Position numbers and translations under genes: made by a program
The notes under the pieces: model-generated
What the model was told of the DNA's origin: nothing
The model's database searches: none
The model's input: only the letters and a program-made list of their open reading frames with translations
Part shown: in pieces, positions 10,815-20,488 of the stretch
How positions within the stretch are numbered: position 1 is the stretch's first letter
Layout: each line of letters starts with the position of its first letter
Assembly: GCF_000423225.1 (NCBI RefSeq)
Contig: NZ_AUHO01000007.1
Coordinates: forward strand, 434,001 to 498,000
Direction of reading: 5' to 3'
From: Kaistia adipata DSM 17808
GTDB taxonomy: Bacteria; Pseudomonadota; Alphaproteobacteria; Rhizobiales; Kaistiaceae
Length of the DNA stretch: 64,000 nucleotides

Positions 10815-11741
10815 GTGCGCAGCGGAAGCTTTCTCGGTAGGGCGGGCCTTGTCGGCCTGATGATGACGGCGGCGATGGCGGGGGCGCCGGGGCTGGCGGC
10901 CGCGCAGGAAGAGGCGGAGGAGGCGGCCAATCCCTATCCGACGACCGAATTCGCCGAAGGCGCCAAGGAGGCGACTGTCAGCGATTCGGGCATCACCGTG
11001 CGGGTTTTCCAGGAACGGCGCCCGGACATCGATCCCGACGATGACGTGCCGGTGTTCCAGATCACGGTGGACGGCAAGATGGTGCTGGAGCATGTCGGGT
11101 CCGCCTCCGGCATTTCGGTTCCCGGCATGAGCGCCTCGATCGCCGAGATCGATCCGACCAACGACAGCAAGGAAGTCTATCTGAGCAACTACACCGGCGG
11201 CGCGCATTGCTGCTCGGAGGTCGTGATTGCCGAGAAGACGCCGGCGGGCTGGGTGGCGGTGGAGGTCGGCGCCTTCGACGGCGACGGCGATTTCCTGCAG
11301 GACCTCACCGGCGACGGGGTGGCCGAGATCGTCACGGTCGACAACCGCTTCCTCTACACCTTCGATTGCTATGCCTGCAGCGCCGCGCCGCTGGTCATCC
11401 GCACCGTGCGCGACGGCAAGGTCGTCGACATCACGACGGAATCGCGTTTCGCCAAGGCGCACCGCGAATGGCTGAAGCAACTCGAGGAAGGCGCCGATCC
11501 CGACGAGCGCTGGAAGTCGCCCGGCTTCCTGGCCGGCTGGGTGGCGCAGAGCGTTCGCGCCGGCGAAGGACCGCAGGCCTTCGCGGCGGTCGTGAACAAG
11601 TGGGATCTGAAGACGGATGACGGCGAGGAGGTCTGCCTGACCGGCGGCGACGTCGACAGCTGCGCCAAGGGCCAGCTCAAGGTTTTGAAATTCCCCGACC
11701 GGTTGAAGCTGTTCCTCGACCAGAACGGCTATAAGTTCTGA
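10815..11741 (+). CDS. secreted protein of unknown function with FG-GAP/VCBS-like segment
   Basis: A 308-residue protein read from a GTG (10815) preceded by a GGGA stretch. This start gives a clean signal peptide, MRSGSFLGRAGLVGLMMTAAMAGAPGLAAAQ, with cleavage near AAA-QE. The mature region has a short acidic linker, then a segment resembling a single FG-GAP/VCBS blade (FDGDGDFLQDLTGDGVAEIVTVDNRFLYTF). Two cysteine groups, GGAHCCSEV and FDCYACSAAP, plus EVCLTGGDVDSCAK near the C-terminus, suggest disulfide bonding in the periplasm. I do not recognise a named family. It is divergent from the ThDP enzyme and followed by another small secreted protein gene about 105 bp downstream on the same strand. 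Confidence 0.7.
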   Translation: MRSGSFLGRAGLVGLMMTAAMAGAPGLAAAQEEAEEAANPYPTTEFAEGAKEATVSDSGITVRVFQERRPDIDPDDDVPVFQITVDGKMVLEHVGSASGISVPGMSASIAEIDPTNDSKEVYLSNYTGGAHCCSEVVIAEKTPAGWVAVEVGAFDGDGDFLQDLTGDGVAEIVTVDNRFLYTFDCYACSAAPLVIRTVRDGKVVDITTESRFAKAHREWLKQLEEGADPDERWKSPGFLAGWVAQSVRAGEGPQAFAAVVNKWDLKTDDGEEVCLTGGDVDSCAKGQLKVLKFPDRLKLFLDQNGYKF

Positions 11742-11846
11742 TTATTTCGTCGCCGCGAGGCGACGGAAAGGGCGCCGCTGCGCGTTAAACCTGTGCGGGT
11801 GGCAATTCGGGCGCGCAACAGCGCCCACAAGCGATGGGATGGAAAC

Positions 11847-12179
11847 ATGCTTTCTCGACGTTCCTTGTTGGCGGGTCTTCTGGCGGCTGCCGTCGCTGCC
11901 CCGCTGGCGACGATCGCCCCGGGCGAGGCCGAGGCCCAGTCCTGGGGTGGCCCGGGGCCTGGCCCGAACCGGCGGCCGCCGCCGCCGCGCCATGAGCGCC
12001 GGCCGCCGCCGCGCCGCGGCTATGTCTGGGTTCCCGGCCATTGGGAGTGGCGCCGTGGCCGCTACGTCTGGATGAGCGGCCGCTGGGTGCGCGCGCGTCC
12101 CGGCTGGCATCACCGCAATTCGCAGTGGGTCTGGCGCAACGGCCGCTGGGTTTATATTCCGGGCGGCTGGCACCGCTGA
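11847..12179 (+). CDS. small secreted WXXGXW-repeat protein
   Basis: A 110-residue protein with a Tat/Sec-like leader (MLSRRSLLAGLLAAAVAAPLATIAPGEAEAQ), a proline/arginine-rich spacer (RRPPPPRHERRPPPRRG), and aromatic repeats YVWVPGHWEWRRGRYVWMSGRW and QWVWRNGRWVYIPGGWHR. These correspond to the WXXGXW-type (YXWXXGXW) repeat seen in small exported proteobacterial proteins whose role is unknown. I chose the ATG at 11847 because the leader begins exactly there; an upstream ATG at 11793 would push the leader inward. The tail is strongly basic, suggesting binding to envelope polymers. An intrinsic terminator follows 20 bp after the stop. Confidence 0.75.
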   Translation: MLSRRSLLAGLLAAAVAAPLATIAPGEAEAQSWGGPGPGPNRRPPPPRHERRPPPRRGYVWVPGHWEWRRGRYVWMSGRWVRARPGWHHRNSQWVWRNGRWVYIPGGWHR

Positions 12180-12199
12180 TCGGCCTTCGAGGGCTCTGG

Positions 12200-12230
12200 A
12201 ACGGCGCGGATTTCCGCGCCGTTTTCTTTT
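12200..12230 (+). terminator. intrinsic terminator after the WXXGXW protein gene
   Basis: Perfect 10-bp stem, AACGGCGCGG (12200-12209) with CCGCGCCGTT (12214-12223), four-base loop, followed by a T-rich tract (TTTCTTTT). Because the beta-mannosidase gene ends at 12240 on the other strand, it may act on both. Confidence 0.85.
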
Positions 12231-12239
12231 GCGTCCGCT

Positions 12240-14675
12240 TCAGCGATAGGTCGCGCGCAGGTGGTGGACGGTGAGGTCCGCCGCGGTCGGCAGGCGGTGG
12301 CCCGCCTCCGCCTTGAAAGCGACGCTGCGCGGTTCGCCCGGCAGCAGCAGGAAGCTCGCATCGTCGAAATGGCCGGGAATGCCCTCGGCTTCGGCGCGAA
12401 CGTGGAAGGCCGGCGCGTCGGTGGAAAGCGTGAAGCGCCCGGCGCCGTCGTCGCGCACCGTGACCGTGGCGGGCCGCAGCTCGAACCGTTTCGGCACGTC
12501 GGGGAAGACGACGATCTGCCGCTCGGGCGCGGCGACGCCGTCGACGCTGGCGTCGATGACGTGGAAGCGGTCCTGCGCCGGGGCGGCCGTGATCGCCAGG
12601 ACTTCGATCGCGCGGTCGGGCGGCACGCTCATGCGCGCGGCGTGCTCGTCGATCAGCGTGCCGTCGAGATCGAAGCTTCGCAGTCGCGTCTCGATCGTCA
12701 CGGCGCGATGGCGGTCGTTGATCGCCCGCACGACGAGCTTGCCGTCGTCGAGACGGGCGGCGAGAGCCACCGGATCGAAGAAGCGCTTGGCGTGATAGTG
12801 CAGCGTCTTCCAGGCGAGCGAGTGGTCGATCGACGACCAGGAGACGGCGGGCCAGACGTCGTTCAGTTGCCAGTAGAGCGCGCCCATCGAGTGCGGCTTC
12901 AGGCTGCGCCAGTAGCGCACGGCCGTCTCGATCGCCAGTGCCTGCTGCAATTGCGACAGGTAGACGAAGCCCTCGAAATCGCCCGGTACGCGGAAATAGC
13001 GCGCCATGGTGTCGATGATGCGCGAATTGCCGGCGCCGTCGCGCTGGTGGAACTCCATCACCGGGGAGGTGGCGTTCCAGTTCTCCGGCTCGGCGAAGGC
13101 GCGGATGCCGGTCATGGACGGGAAGGACTGGAAGCCGAACTCGGAGCAGAAGCGCGGCTTCACCGTGTAGTAGTGCTCGAAATTCTTGTTCGAGTGCCAG
13201 ACGTCCCAGAAGTGCAGGTCGCCGGAGCGGTCGTCGTGCCAGGCGTCGCCATAGTCCATGTCGCCGTTGCAGGGGCTCGACGGCCAGAAGCGCCGGTCGG
13301 GATCGGTGTCCTGCACCGCCTTGTCGATGACGCGGTTGAAGCGGTCGTAGTTGACGAGGTAGCGGTCGCGGTTGTTGCGCGAGATCTCGAACCAGTTGAG
13401 CGAGCCGATCACCTCGTTGTCGCCGCACCAGAGCGCGATCGACGGACGGCTGGAGAGGCGTTTGATCTGGTAGCGCAGCTCGGCGTCGATCTCGGCCAGG
13501 AAGTCCGGCGTCGAGGGATATTGCGAGCAGGAGAACATCATGTCCTGCCAGACCAGCAGGCCGAGCCGGTCGCAGGCGTCGTAGAAGGCGTCGAACTCGT
13601 AGAAGCCGCCGCCCCAGACGCGGATCATGTTCATGTTCGCCTCGACGGCGGCGGAGAGCAGCGCGTCGATGCGCTCATGCGTGATCGCGCCGGGCAGGGC
13701 GTCGGCGGGGATCCAGTTGGCGCCCTTGGCGAAGATGTCGATGTCGTTGACGCGGAAGAACATCGAGGCGCCGACCTCGTCCTTCTCCGTGACCACCTCC
13801 AGCGTGCGAAAACCGACGCGGCGGCGCGCGGTGTCACCGGGGATGGAGACGACGGCGTCGTAGAGCGGCTGCTTGCCGTGGCCGGCCGGCCACCAGAGAT
13901 CGGGCTTGCCGATGTCGAGCGCGATCTCGACCTTGCCGCCATGTTCGGCCGAGACTTTCACCGTGGCGGTGATGCTCTTGCCGGCGAGGTCGACGGTCAC
14001 CGGGACGGTGACGTCGGCCGGCGCGAAAAGCTCGATCGCGGCGATCGCGGTCACCGTGCCGTCGGCATGGTGGCGCTGGCGGATCTGCACCGCCTCGATG
14101 CGTGCCGCTTCGTAGAAGTGCAGGATCGGCGCGGCGTAGAGGCCGGCGACCATCAGGCAGGGCCCCCAGTCCCAGCCGCCATGGCATTGCGGCTTGCGGA
14201 TCATGTTCAAGTCGGCGACGCGGTTGTTCGAGACGCTCCAGGGAATTGGAAAGGGCTGGCGCGCGGCGCGGGTCGCCGCCTCGGCGCCGGCGGGCGCGAA
14301 GCGGATGCGGATCTCGTTCTCTCCGGCGACGAGCGCCCCAGTCACGTCGATCCGGTGGCGGAGGAAGCAGGAACCGAGCGTCGCGATCGTTGTGCCGTTC
14401 AGCACGATCTCGGCGAAGGTATCGACGAATTCGAGCTCCAGCACGGCCCAGCGGCCGGCGAGGTCGGCGGCGGCGACGTGGAACCGACGGACGATTTCCC
14501 AGTCGGTCTCGCCGACCCACTGCATGTCGGCCTCGTTGGTGCCGACATAGGGGCTGCCGATCCGGCCGGCGGCGACGAGGGCCGAATGCACGTCGCCGGG
14601 AACCTTGAAGGGCACCGGCGCATCCAACGCCGTGTTCGAGAGCGTCCAGGAACCGGCGAGGGAATGTTTCGACAT
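12240..14675 (-). CDS. beta-mannosidase, glycoside hydrolase family 2
   Basis: Exo-acting enzyme that releases beta-linked mannose from the non-reducing end of manno-oligosaccharides. The 811-residue protein has the GH2 order: jelly-roll N-terminal domain ([28 protein letters not shown]), immunoglobulin-like domains, and TIM barrel with the proton donor in WCGDNEVIG (Glu421) and the nucleophile in [13 protein letters not shown] (Glu512). The motif [31 protein letters not shown]-like stretch (N-M-I-R-V-W-G-G-G) is typical of mannosidases rather than beta-galactosidases. No signal peptide is seen, so it is probably cytoplasmic. Start at 14675 ([10 protein letters not shown]) rather than 14822, which would add 49 non-conserved residues. 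Divergent from transaldolase. Confidence 0.9.
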   Translation of the reverse strand: MSKHSLAGSWTLSNTALDAPVPFKVPGDVHSALVAAGRIGSPYVGTNEADMQWVGETDWEIVRRFHVAAADLAGRWAVLELEFVDTFAEIVLNGTTIATLGSCFLRHRIDVTGALVAGENEIRIRFAPAGAEAATRAARQPFPIPWSVSNNRVADLNMIRKPQCHGGWDWGPCLMVAGLYAAPILHFYEAARIEAVQIRQRHHADGTVTAIAAIELFAPADVTVPVTVDLAGKSITATVKVSAEHGGKVEIALDIGKPDLWWPAGHGKQPLYDAVVSIPGDTARRRVGFRTLEVVTEKDEVGASMFFRVNDIDIFAKGANWIPADALPGAITHERIDALLSAAVEANMNMIRVWGGGFYEFDAFYDACDRLGLLVWQDMMFSCSQYPSTPDFLAEIDAELRYQIKRLSSRPSIALWCGDNEVIGSLNWFEISRNNRDRYLVNYDRFNRVIDKAVQDTDPDRRFWPSSPCNGDMDYGDAWHDDRSGDLHFWDVWHSNKNFEHYYTVKPRFCSEFGFQSFPSMTGIRAFAEPENWNATSPVMEFHQRDGAGNSRIIDTMARYFRVPGDFEGFVYLSQLQQALAIETAVRYWRSLKPHSMGALYWQLNDVWPAVSWSSIDHSLAWKTLHYHAKRFFDPVALAARLDDGKLVVRAINDRHRAVTIETRLRSFDLDGTLIDEHAARMSVPPDRAIEVLAITAAPAQDRFHVIDASVDGVAAPERQIVVFPDVPKRFELRPATVTVRDDGAGRFTLSTDAPAFHVRAEAEGIPGHFDDASFLLLPGEPRSVAFKAEAGHRLPTAADLTVHHLRATYR

Positions 14676-14874
14676 TGTCAGGACCTTTGGCTGCGTGTCG
14701 GCGGGAACGATGGCCCGTCGCGTTTCGGAGCGGAAGGCGAACCGTCGAAAAGCAGATTTACCCGTTTGTTTTCGACAGGCGAAGATAATTTCCAGCTTCC
14801 ATTTGTCGGCCGGGATGCTCATATGCCAGGTACAAACGTGCGAATGCGCGGCAGTCAGATTGGAGGAGTGTCCG

Positions 14875-15846
14875 ATGACCTCGAAACTTGATCAGCTCAA
14901 AGCCATGACCGTTGTCGTTGCCGACACCGGCGATCTCGAGGCCATCAAGACCTATCGCCCGGTCGATTGCACGACCAACCCGTCCCTCGTCCTCAAGGCG
15001 GCCGAACTGCCGGCCTATCAGGACGTCATCGAAGGCGCGATCGCCTGGGGCCGCAAGCAGGGCGGCACCAAGGACGCCGTCGCGGCGCATGTCGCCGACC
15101 GTCTCGCCGTCGCCTTCGGCGCCGAGATGTCGAAGCTGGTCCCGGGCCGCATCTCGACCGAGGTCGACGCCGACCTCTCCTTCGACACCGAGGCTTCGGT
15201 GAAGCGCGCCCGCGACATCATCGCGACCTATGAAAGCATGGGCGTGCCGCGCGAGAAGATCCTCGTCAAGCTCGCCTCGACCTGGGAGGGCATCCGCGCC
15301 GCGGCGATCCTCCAGAAGGAAGGCATCGACTGCAACCTGACGCTGCTGTTCTCGCTCGCCCAAGCGGTGGCCTGCGCCGACGCCGGCGTGTTCCTGATCT
15401 CGCCCTTCGTCGGCCGCATCCTCGACTGGCACGTCAAGGCGTCCGGCAAGACGTTCGAGCCGGAAGAGGATCCGGGCGTTCTCTCGGTCCGCCAGATCTA
15501 CAGCTACTACAAGCAGCACGGCATCGAGACCGTCGTCATGGGCGCGTCGTTCCGCTCGACCGGCGAGATCGAGGCGCTGGCCGGCTGTGACCGCCTGACC
15601 ATCGCTCCGGCGCTGCTCGAGAAGCTCGCCGCCGACAACGGCACGCTGGTGCGCCAGCTCGATCCGGCCAACACCGGCGAGAAGCTCGCCACCGTCGCTG
15701 CCGACGAGAAGAGCTTCCGCTGGGCGATGAACGAGGACCAGATGGCGACCGAGAAGCTCTCGGAAGGCATCCGCCTGTTCGCCAAGGACCTGCGCGCGCT
15801 GCGCACCCTGATCGCCAAGCGCCTCGAGGCCGGCGTCCCGGCCTGA
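14875..15846 (+). CDS. tal: transaldolase
   Basis: Class I transaldolase of the pentose phosphate pathway, moving a dihydroxyacetone unit between sugar phosphates through a Schiff base. The 323-residue length and sequence match the TalB type: [17 protein letters not shown] near the N-terminus, the Schiff-base lysine in [12 protein letters not shown] (Lys132, the same number as in E. coli TalB), and [17 protein letters not shown]. The start is the ATG at 14875 after a GGAGGAGTG ribosome site; the longer upstream frame is non-coding leader. A strong intrinsic terminator follows. It sits between a mannosidase and an arabinofuranosidase, which fits pentose/hexose use. Confidence 0.95.
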   Translation: MTSKLDQLKAMTVVVADTGDLEAIKTYRPVDCTTNPSLVLKAAELPAYQDVIEGAIAWGRKQGGTKDAVAAHVADRLAVAFGAEMSKLVPGRISTEVDADLSFDTEASVKRARDIIATYESMGVPREKILVKLASTWEGIRAAAILQKEGIDCNLTLLFSLAQAVACADAGVFLISPFVGRILDWHVKASGKTFEPEEDPGVLSVRQIYSYYKQHGIETVVMGASFRSTGEIEALAGCDRLTIAPALLEKLAADNGTLVRQLDPANTGEKLATVAADEKSFRWAMNEDQMATEKLSEGIRLFAKDLRALRTLIAKRLEAGVPA

Positions 15847-15871
15847 TCGGCACCCCGCTTTCGACTTCGAG

Positions 15872-15906
15872 CCGGCCGCCCGCCCCTTCGGGCGGCCGGT
15901 TTTTTT
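15872..15906 (+). terminator. intrinsic terminator after transaldolase
   Basis: Perfect 10-bp stem CCGGCCGCCC (15872-15881) with GGGCGGCCGG (15890-15899), followed by seven T. Confidence 0.93.
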
Positions 15907-16075
15907 GTGCGTCGCGCATGGCCGAATCGTTGCCGCTCAAGGGGCCAGGGGCTTCAATATTTTTTGCGTGCAGTGTGTCGACAAATGATCCACAGTGCGT
16001 CGCGGGCTTGCGCAAAGGGTTTCCCAGACGTGCCGGGGAACGCGGTCCGCGCCGATCGCACGAGGAACGATCACC

Positions 16076-18004
16076 ATGCCGGATAGCCTGACGACGACCG
16101 CGCCGCGCCGCCTGAACCCGGTGCCGCATACGCGCGTGACCTTCCATGCGGGCTTTTGGGCCGAGCGCACGCGGGTCAACCGCGAGGTCACCATCCCGAC
16201 CCAGTTCCAGCGGCTGGAGGAGGAGGGCTTCATCGAGGTGCTCGACGTCGACCTGCCGCCGAAGCCGCTGGTCCGGCCGATCAACGAATACGGCCTGTCG
16301 ATGCAGATGTTCTTCGATTCCGACTTCGGCAAATGGATCGAGGCGGCGAGCTACAGCCTCGCCACCCACCCTGATCCGGCGATCGAGGCGAAGATCGATT
16401 TCCTGGTCGAGAAGCTCGATCACGCCCAGCTCGCCGACGGCTATCTCAATTCCTGGTTCATCCGCCGCGATCCGGAGAAGCGCTGGACCAATCTGCGCGA
16501 CTGGCACGAGATGTACTCGATGGGGCATCTCGTCGAGGGCGCCGTCGCCTATTTCCAGGCGACGGGAAAGCGCCGCTTCCTCGACGTGATGATCCGCTGC
16601 GTCGACCATATCGCCAGCCGCTTCGGTCGCGAGCCGGGCAAGCTCCGCGGCTATGACGCGCATGAGGAGATCGAGCTGGCGCTGGTGAAACTCTTCCGCG
16701 CGACGGGCGAGCCCCGTTTCCTCGATCTCGCCCGCTATTTCATCGACGAGCGCGGCACGCAGGATCCGCATTTCTTCGACGAGGAGGCGAGGATCCACCC
16801 GGGCGGCAAGCCGTTCAATTTCGGTACTTACGAATACAGTCAGTCGCACAGGCCGGTGCGCGAGCAGGACCAGGTCGTCGGCCATGCCGTGCGCGCCATG
16901 TATCTCTACAGTGCCATGGCCGACCTCGCCGCCGAGGATGGCGACACCGCGCTGAAGGCGGCGCTCGACAAGCTCTGGAAGCATCTGACCGGCCGCCAGC
17001 TCTATGTCACCGGCGGCATGGGCCCGGCGGTCGAGAACGAGGGCTTCACCCGAGCCTTCGACCTGCCGAACGAGACCGCCTATGCCGAGACCTGCGCCGC
17101 CGTCTCTCTGGTGTTCTGGGCGCATCGCATGGCGGCGATCGACCTCGACGCGCGCTATGCCGACCACATGGAACTCGCGCTCCACAATGGCGCGCTCTCC
17201 GGCGTCTCGCTGGCCGGCGATCGCTATTTCTACGAAAACCCGCTCGAGAGCCACGGCCAGCACCGGCGCTGGCTCTGGCACTATTGCCCCTGCTGCCCGA
17301 CCAATCTCGCCCGCCTGGTCGCCTCGCTCGGCGGCTATATCGCGAGCCATGACGACGAGAATGTCGCGATCCACCTCTATGCCGCTTCGACGATCGACTT
17401 CGATGTCGCCGGCAGGGCGCTGCGCCTGACCCAGCAGACGGCCTATCCCTGGGATGGCGATATCCGCATCACGGTTGGTGCGCCCGAGCCGGTGCCAGCG
17501 ACGCTCTGGCTCCGCATCCCCGGCTGGTGCCGTAAGGCGGCCGTGACCGTCAACGGCGAATCCGCCGATGTGGCCGGCGCGACCCGCAAGGGCTATTGCG
17601 GCATCAACCGGCGCTGGGAGGAGGGCGACGAGATCCGCCTCGCGCTCGACATGCCGGTCGAGCGGCTTCGCGCTCATCCCGATGTCGGCATGGACGCCGA
17701 TCGTGTCGCGCTCCGGCGCGGGCCGGTGGTCTATTGCGTCGAGGAGACCGACAATCCCGCGCCGCCGCAGCATATGCGCCTGCTCGGGGAGGCGGCCGAG
17801 GTGCGCGATGCCCCCGACCTGCTCGGCGGCGTCGTGACGCTCGCCGTTCCCGCGACGATCGACCAGACGGCGGATTGGCGGGACACGCTCTACCGTCCCG
17901 AGCCGGCCGAGACCGTCCGGGGCACCTTGACCGCGATCCCCTATTTCGCCTGGGCCAATCGCGAGCCGGGCGCCATGCAGGTCTGGTTGCGCGCCGGGCG
18001 CTGA
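16076..18004 (+). CDS. beta-L-arabinofuranosidase, glycoside hydrolase family 127 (DUF1680)
   Basis: Family GH127 enzymes of the HypBA1 type hydrolyse beta-L-arabinofuranosyl links, notably those attached to hydroxyproline in plant extensins. The 642-residue protein keeps the whole active site: Glu338 and Cys340 in YAETCAAVS, and Cys404, Cys406 and Cys407 in HYCPCCPTNLARL; in the characterised enzyme Glu338, Cys340 and the CC pair bind zinc and the first Cys of the pair is the nucleophile. The glycines and aromatic residues of the (alpha/alpha)6 barrel are present (NSWFIRRDPEKRWTNLRDWHEMYSMGHL region). No signal peptide, so cytoplasmic. ATG at 16076 (MPDSLTTTAPRRLNPVP). Downstream genes deal with hydroxyproline, which strengthens the assignment. 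Confidence 0.9.
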   Translation: MPDSLTTTAPRRLNPVPHTRVTFHAGFWAERTRVNREVTIPTQFQRLEEEGFIEVLDVDLPPKPLVRPINEYGLSMQMFFDSDFGKWIEAASYSLATHPDPAIEAKIDFLVEKLDHAQLADGYLNSWFIRRDPEKRWTNLRDWHEMYSMGHLVEGAVAYFQATGKRRFLDVMIRCVDHIASRFGREPGKLRGYDAHEEIELALVKLFRATGEPRFLDLARYFIDERGTQDPHFFDEEARIHPGGKPFNFGTYEYSQSHRPVREQDQVVGHAVRAMYLYSAMADLAAEDGDTALKAALDKLWKHLTGRQLYVTGGMGPAVENEGFTRAFDLPNETAYAETCAAVSLVFWAHRMAAIDLDARYADHMELALHNGALSGVSLAGDRYFYENPLESHGQHRRWLWHYCPCCPTNLARLVASLGGYIASHDDENVAIHLYAASTIDFDVAGRALRLTQQTAYPWDGDIRITVGAPEPVPATLWLRIPGWCRKAAVTVNGESADVAGATRKGYCGINRRWEEGDEIRLALDMPVERLRAHPDVGMDADRVALRRGPVVYCVEETDNPAPPQHMRLLGEAAEVRDAPDLLGGVVTLAVPATIDQTADWRDTLYRPEPAETVRGTLTAIPYFAWANREPGAMQVWLRAGR

Positions 18005-18013
18005 AGCGAGTAG

Positions 18014-18047
18014 TGCAGGGCCGTGCCGGTCGCGCGCTTGGCCCTGC
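18014..18047 (+). terminator. hairpin after the GH127 gene
   Basis: An eight-base stem, GCAGGGCC (18015-18022) with GGCCCTGC (18040-18047), sits ten bases after the GH127 stop. There is a long loop and no T run, so partial attenuation between GH127 and the oxidase gene is more likely than full termination. Confidence 0.35.
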
Positions 18048-18119
18048 GCAAGTCACCTCGGCCGTGCTACGCATCGGCCTGCCATCGGGAAGGCTGCGGG
18101 GGCAGTTCGGAGAAGCTGA

Positions 18120-19364
18120 ATGCGTGTCGGAATCGTCGGGGCGGGGATCGTCGGAGTCGCGACCGCGCATGCGCTGCTGGACGAAGGGCACGAGGTCGAT
18201 CTGATCGACCGCGAGGGCATCGCGGCCGGGACCTCGGCCGGCAATGCCGGCTGGATCGCCCATCTCGACATCATGCCGCTCGCTTCGCCCAAGGTCTGGC
18301 GCAACCTGCCACGCTGGGCCTTCGATCCGCTCGGGCCCCTCGCCATCCGGCCGAGCTACCTGCCGAGACTGGCGCCCTGGCTCGCCCGCTTCGTCGCGGC
18401 CAGCCAGCCTTCCCGCATCGAGGCATCCGTCCGGGCGATCACCAGCCTGAACGGCATGGCGCTCGCCGCCTGGGAGCGGCGGCTGGAAGCGCTTGGCCTC
18501 CGCCATCACCTGCGCGAGCGCGGCCTGCTGTCGGTTTGGGCGGATGAGCGCGCCTTTCGCGCGACACTCCCGATGATCGAGCGGCAGCGCGGGCTCGGCA
18601 CCCCGGTCGAGACGCTCGACGCCGTGGCGCTCCGGGCGCTCGAGCCGGCGCTCGGGCCCCGCGCGGTCGCCGGCGCGCTCTATCCGACCGGCAAGCATGT
18701 CTCCGACCCGCTCGACCTGACCCGCGCCCTCGGCCTGGCGGCGCTCGATCGCGGCGCGCAATTGCGCGGCTTCGAGATCCTCGCGATCCAGGAGCGGGGA
18801 GGCGAGGTCGCGATCCGCACCTCGCTCGACACGCTGGCGCTCTATGACCGGATCGTCGTCGCCGCCGGCGCCTGGTCGAAGCCGCTGGCCGCCGCGCTCG
18901 GCGACGCCGTGCCGCTCGATACCGAGCGCGGCTACAACGTCACTTTGCCTTCGGGCCGCCTTGGGTTGACCCGGCCGATCATGTTCGAGGGCGAGGGCTT
19001 CGTCACGACGCCGCTCGACAGCGGTGACCGTGTCGGCGGCAGCGTCGAGTTCGCCGGCCTCGAGGCCGCGCCCAACTTCAAGCGGGTCGACGCGATCCTG
19101 GGTCGGCTGCGGCGTTTCCTGCCCGAGGCGGATCTATCCGGCGGCACGCGCTGGATGGGCTTCCGTCCCTCGATCCCGGATTCGTTGCCGGTCATCGGCC
19201 GCGCCAGCCGCAACCCGAACGTCGTCTACGCCTTCGGCCATGCCCATCACGGCCTGACCCAGGCGGCGGCGACGGCCGAGCTGGTCGCCGCGCTCGTCGC
19301 CGATCGCCGGCCGCCGATCGATCTCGCCCCCTATTCTCCCGAACGCTTTGGAAAGAGGCTCTGA
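18120..19364 (+). CDS. FAD-dependent D-amino-acid oxidoreductase, probable cis-4-hydroxy-D-proline oxidase
   Basis: DadA-family flavoprotein of 414 residues. The N-terminus has the Rossmann FAD motif VGIVGAGIVGVATAHALLDEGHEVDLIDRE, followed by GTSAGNAGWI and, near the C-terminus, GFRPSIPDSLPVIGRASRNPNVVYAFGHAHHGLTQAAATAELV, the closing FAD-binding block. DadA-like enzymes oxidise D-amino acids to imino acids and pass electrons to the respiratory chain. The very next gene, two bases away, is a 4-hydroxyproline 2-epimerase, so the likely substrate is cis-4-hydroxy-D-proline, as for HypO of rhizobia. The general D-amino-acid dehydrogenase role remains an alternative. Confidence 0.82.
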   Translation: MRVGIVGAGIVGVATAHALLDEGHEVDLIDREGIAAGTSAGNAGWIAHLDIMPLASPKVWRNLPRWAFDPLGPLAIRPSYLPRLAPWLARFVAASQPSRIEASVRAITSLNGMALAAWERRLEALGLRHHLRERGLLSVWADERAFRATLPMIERQRGLGTPVETLDAVALRALEPALGPRAVAGALYPTGKHVSDPLDLTRALGLAALDRGAQLRGFEILAIQERGGEVAIRTSLDTLALYDRIVVAAGAWSKPLAAALGDAVPLDTERGYNVTLPSGRLGLTRPIMFEGEGFVTTPLDSGDRVGGSVEFAGLEAAPNFKRVDAILGRLRRFLPEADLSGGTRWMGFRPSIPDSLPVIGRASRNPNVVYAFGHAHHGLTQAAATAELVAALVADRRPPIDLAPYSPERFGKRL

Positions 19365-19366
19365 GC

Positions 19367-20383
19367 ATGGCGCGTCACACCTTCGTCTGCATCGACGGCC
19401 ACACCTGCGGCAATCCGGTCCGCGTCGTCACCGGCGGCTCGATCCCGGTGCTGAAGGGCGCGACGATGTTCGACAAGCGCCAGCATTTCCTGGCCGAGTT
19501 CGACTGGATCCGGAAGTCGCTCTGCTTGGAGCCGCGTGGCCATGACATGATGTCGGGCTCGATCCTCTACCCGCCGTCGAGCGACGCCTATGACGTGGCG
19601 ATCCTGTTCATCGAGACCTCGGGCTGCCTGCCGATGTGCGGCCACGGCACGATCGGCACGGTGACGACGATCATCGAGCACGGCCTGGTGACGCCGAAGA
19701 CGCCCGGCCTCTTGCGGCTGGAGACGCCGGCCGGCCTCGTCGAGGCGCGCTATGTCCAGAACGGCCCCTATGTCGACAGCGTGACGCTGACCAACGTGCC
19801 GTCCTTCCTGCTCGGCCGCGACTACGAGGTCGAGGTCGACGGCATCGGCGCGCTCAAGGTCGATGTCGCCTATGGCGGCAATTTCTACGCGATCGTCGAG
19901 CCGCAGGAGAACTATGCGGATCTCTCGGATCTCGAGCCGTCCGACATCGTCCGCCTGTCGCCAAAACTGCGCGCCGCTTTCAACGCGCGCCATGCGATCG
20001 TCCACCCCACGAACCCGGCGCTGAACCGGCTGACCCATGTGCTGTGGACCGGAAAGCCCAAGAACGCCGGCTCCTCGGCCCGCAATGCCGTGTTCTACGG
20101 CGACAAGGCGATCGACCGCTCGCCCTGTGGCACCGGCACCTCGGCACGCGTCGCGCAGCTTCATGCGACCGGCCGGCTCCAGGAGGGCGAGGCCTTTGTG
20201 CATGAGAGCATTATCGGCTCGACCTTCACCGGCCGCGTCGCCGGCACCACGACGGTTGGCGGCCTGCCGGCGATCATCCCGACCATCGAGGGCTGGGCGC
20301 GCGTCACCGGCTACAACACCATCTTCGTCGACGACCGCGATCCGTTCTGGGCCGGCTTTCAGGTGGTCGACGGGGAGGGGTAG
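19367..20383 (+). CDS. 4-hydroxyproline 2-epimerase (proline racemase family)
   Basis: Inverts C2 of trans-4-hydroxy-L-proline to give cis-4-hydroxy-D-proline, the first step of bacterial hydroxyproline use. The 338-residue protein keeps both catalytic cysteines, Cys91 in PMCGHGTIG and Cys254 in DRSPCGTGTSARVA. Two cysteines exclude the related trans-3-hydroxyproline dehydratase, which has Thr at the second position. HTCGNPVRVVTGG near the N-terminus is the family hallmark. The start codon follows the oxidase stop by two bases, so the two proteins are almost certainly co-translated. Proline racemase itself is possible from motifs alone, but the neighbour favours hydroxyproline. Confidence 0.88.
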   Translation: MARHTFVCIDGHTCGNPVRVVTGGSIPVLKGATMFDKRQHFLAEFDWIRKSLCLEPRGHDMMSGSILYPPSSDAYDVAILFIETSGCLPMCGHGTIGTVTTIIEHGLVTPKTPGLLRLETPAGLVEARYVQNGPYVDSVTLTNVPSFLLGRDYEVEVDGIGALKVDVAYGGNFYAIVEPQENYADLSDLEPSDIVRLSPKLRAAFNARHAIVHPTNPALNRLTHVLWTGKPKNAGSSARNAVFYGDKAIDRSPCGTGTSARVAQLHATGRLQEGEAFVHESIIGSTFTGRVAGTTTVGGLPAIIPTIEGWARVTGYNTIFVDDRDPFWAGFQVVDGEG

Positions 20384-20488
20384 GACGCGACCCTGCAAAG
20401 AAGTGTGAGGTCGGCTGCATCGGGCTCGTAGCGAAGGCTGCAAGGCTCGGCTAGAACGGCTTACCCTCCGCCAATCCGGATTGCTGCC

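Noticed and set aside
10807-10860. Short frame from ATG at 10807 as a leader peptide
   Set aside because: Eighteen codons in another frame than the secreted protein, no ribosome site of its own, and no regulatory codon pattern.
12261-14891. An 876-codon open frame opposite the beta-mannosidase gene
   Set aside because: Low-complexity, Val/Gly/Arg-rich shadow of the GH2 gene; the GH2 frame has both catalytic glutamates.
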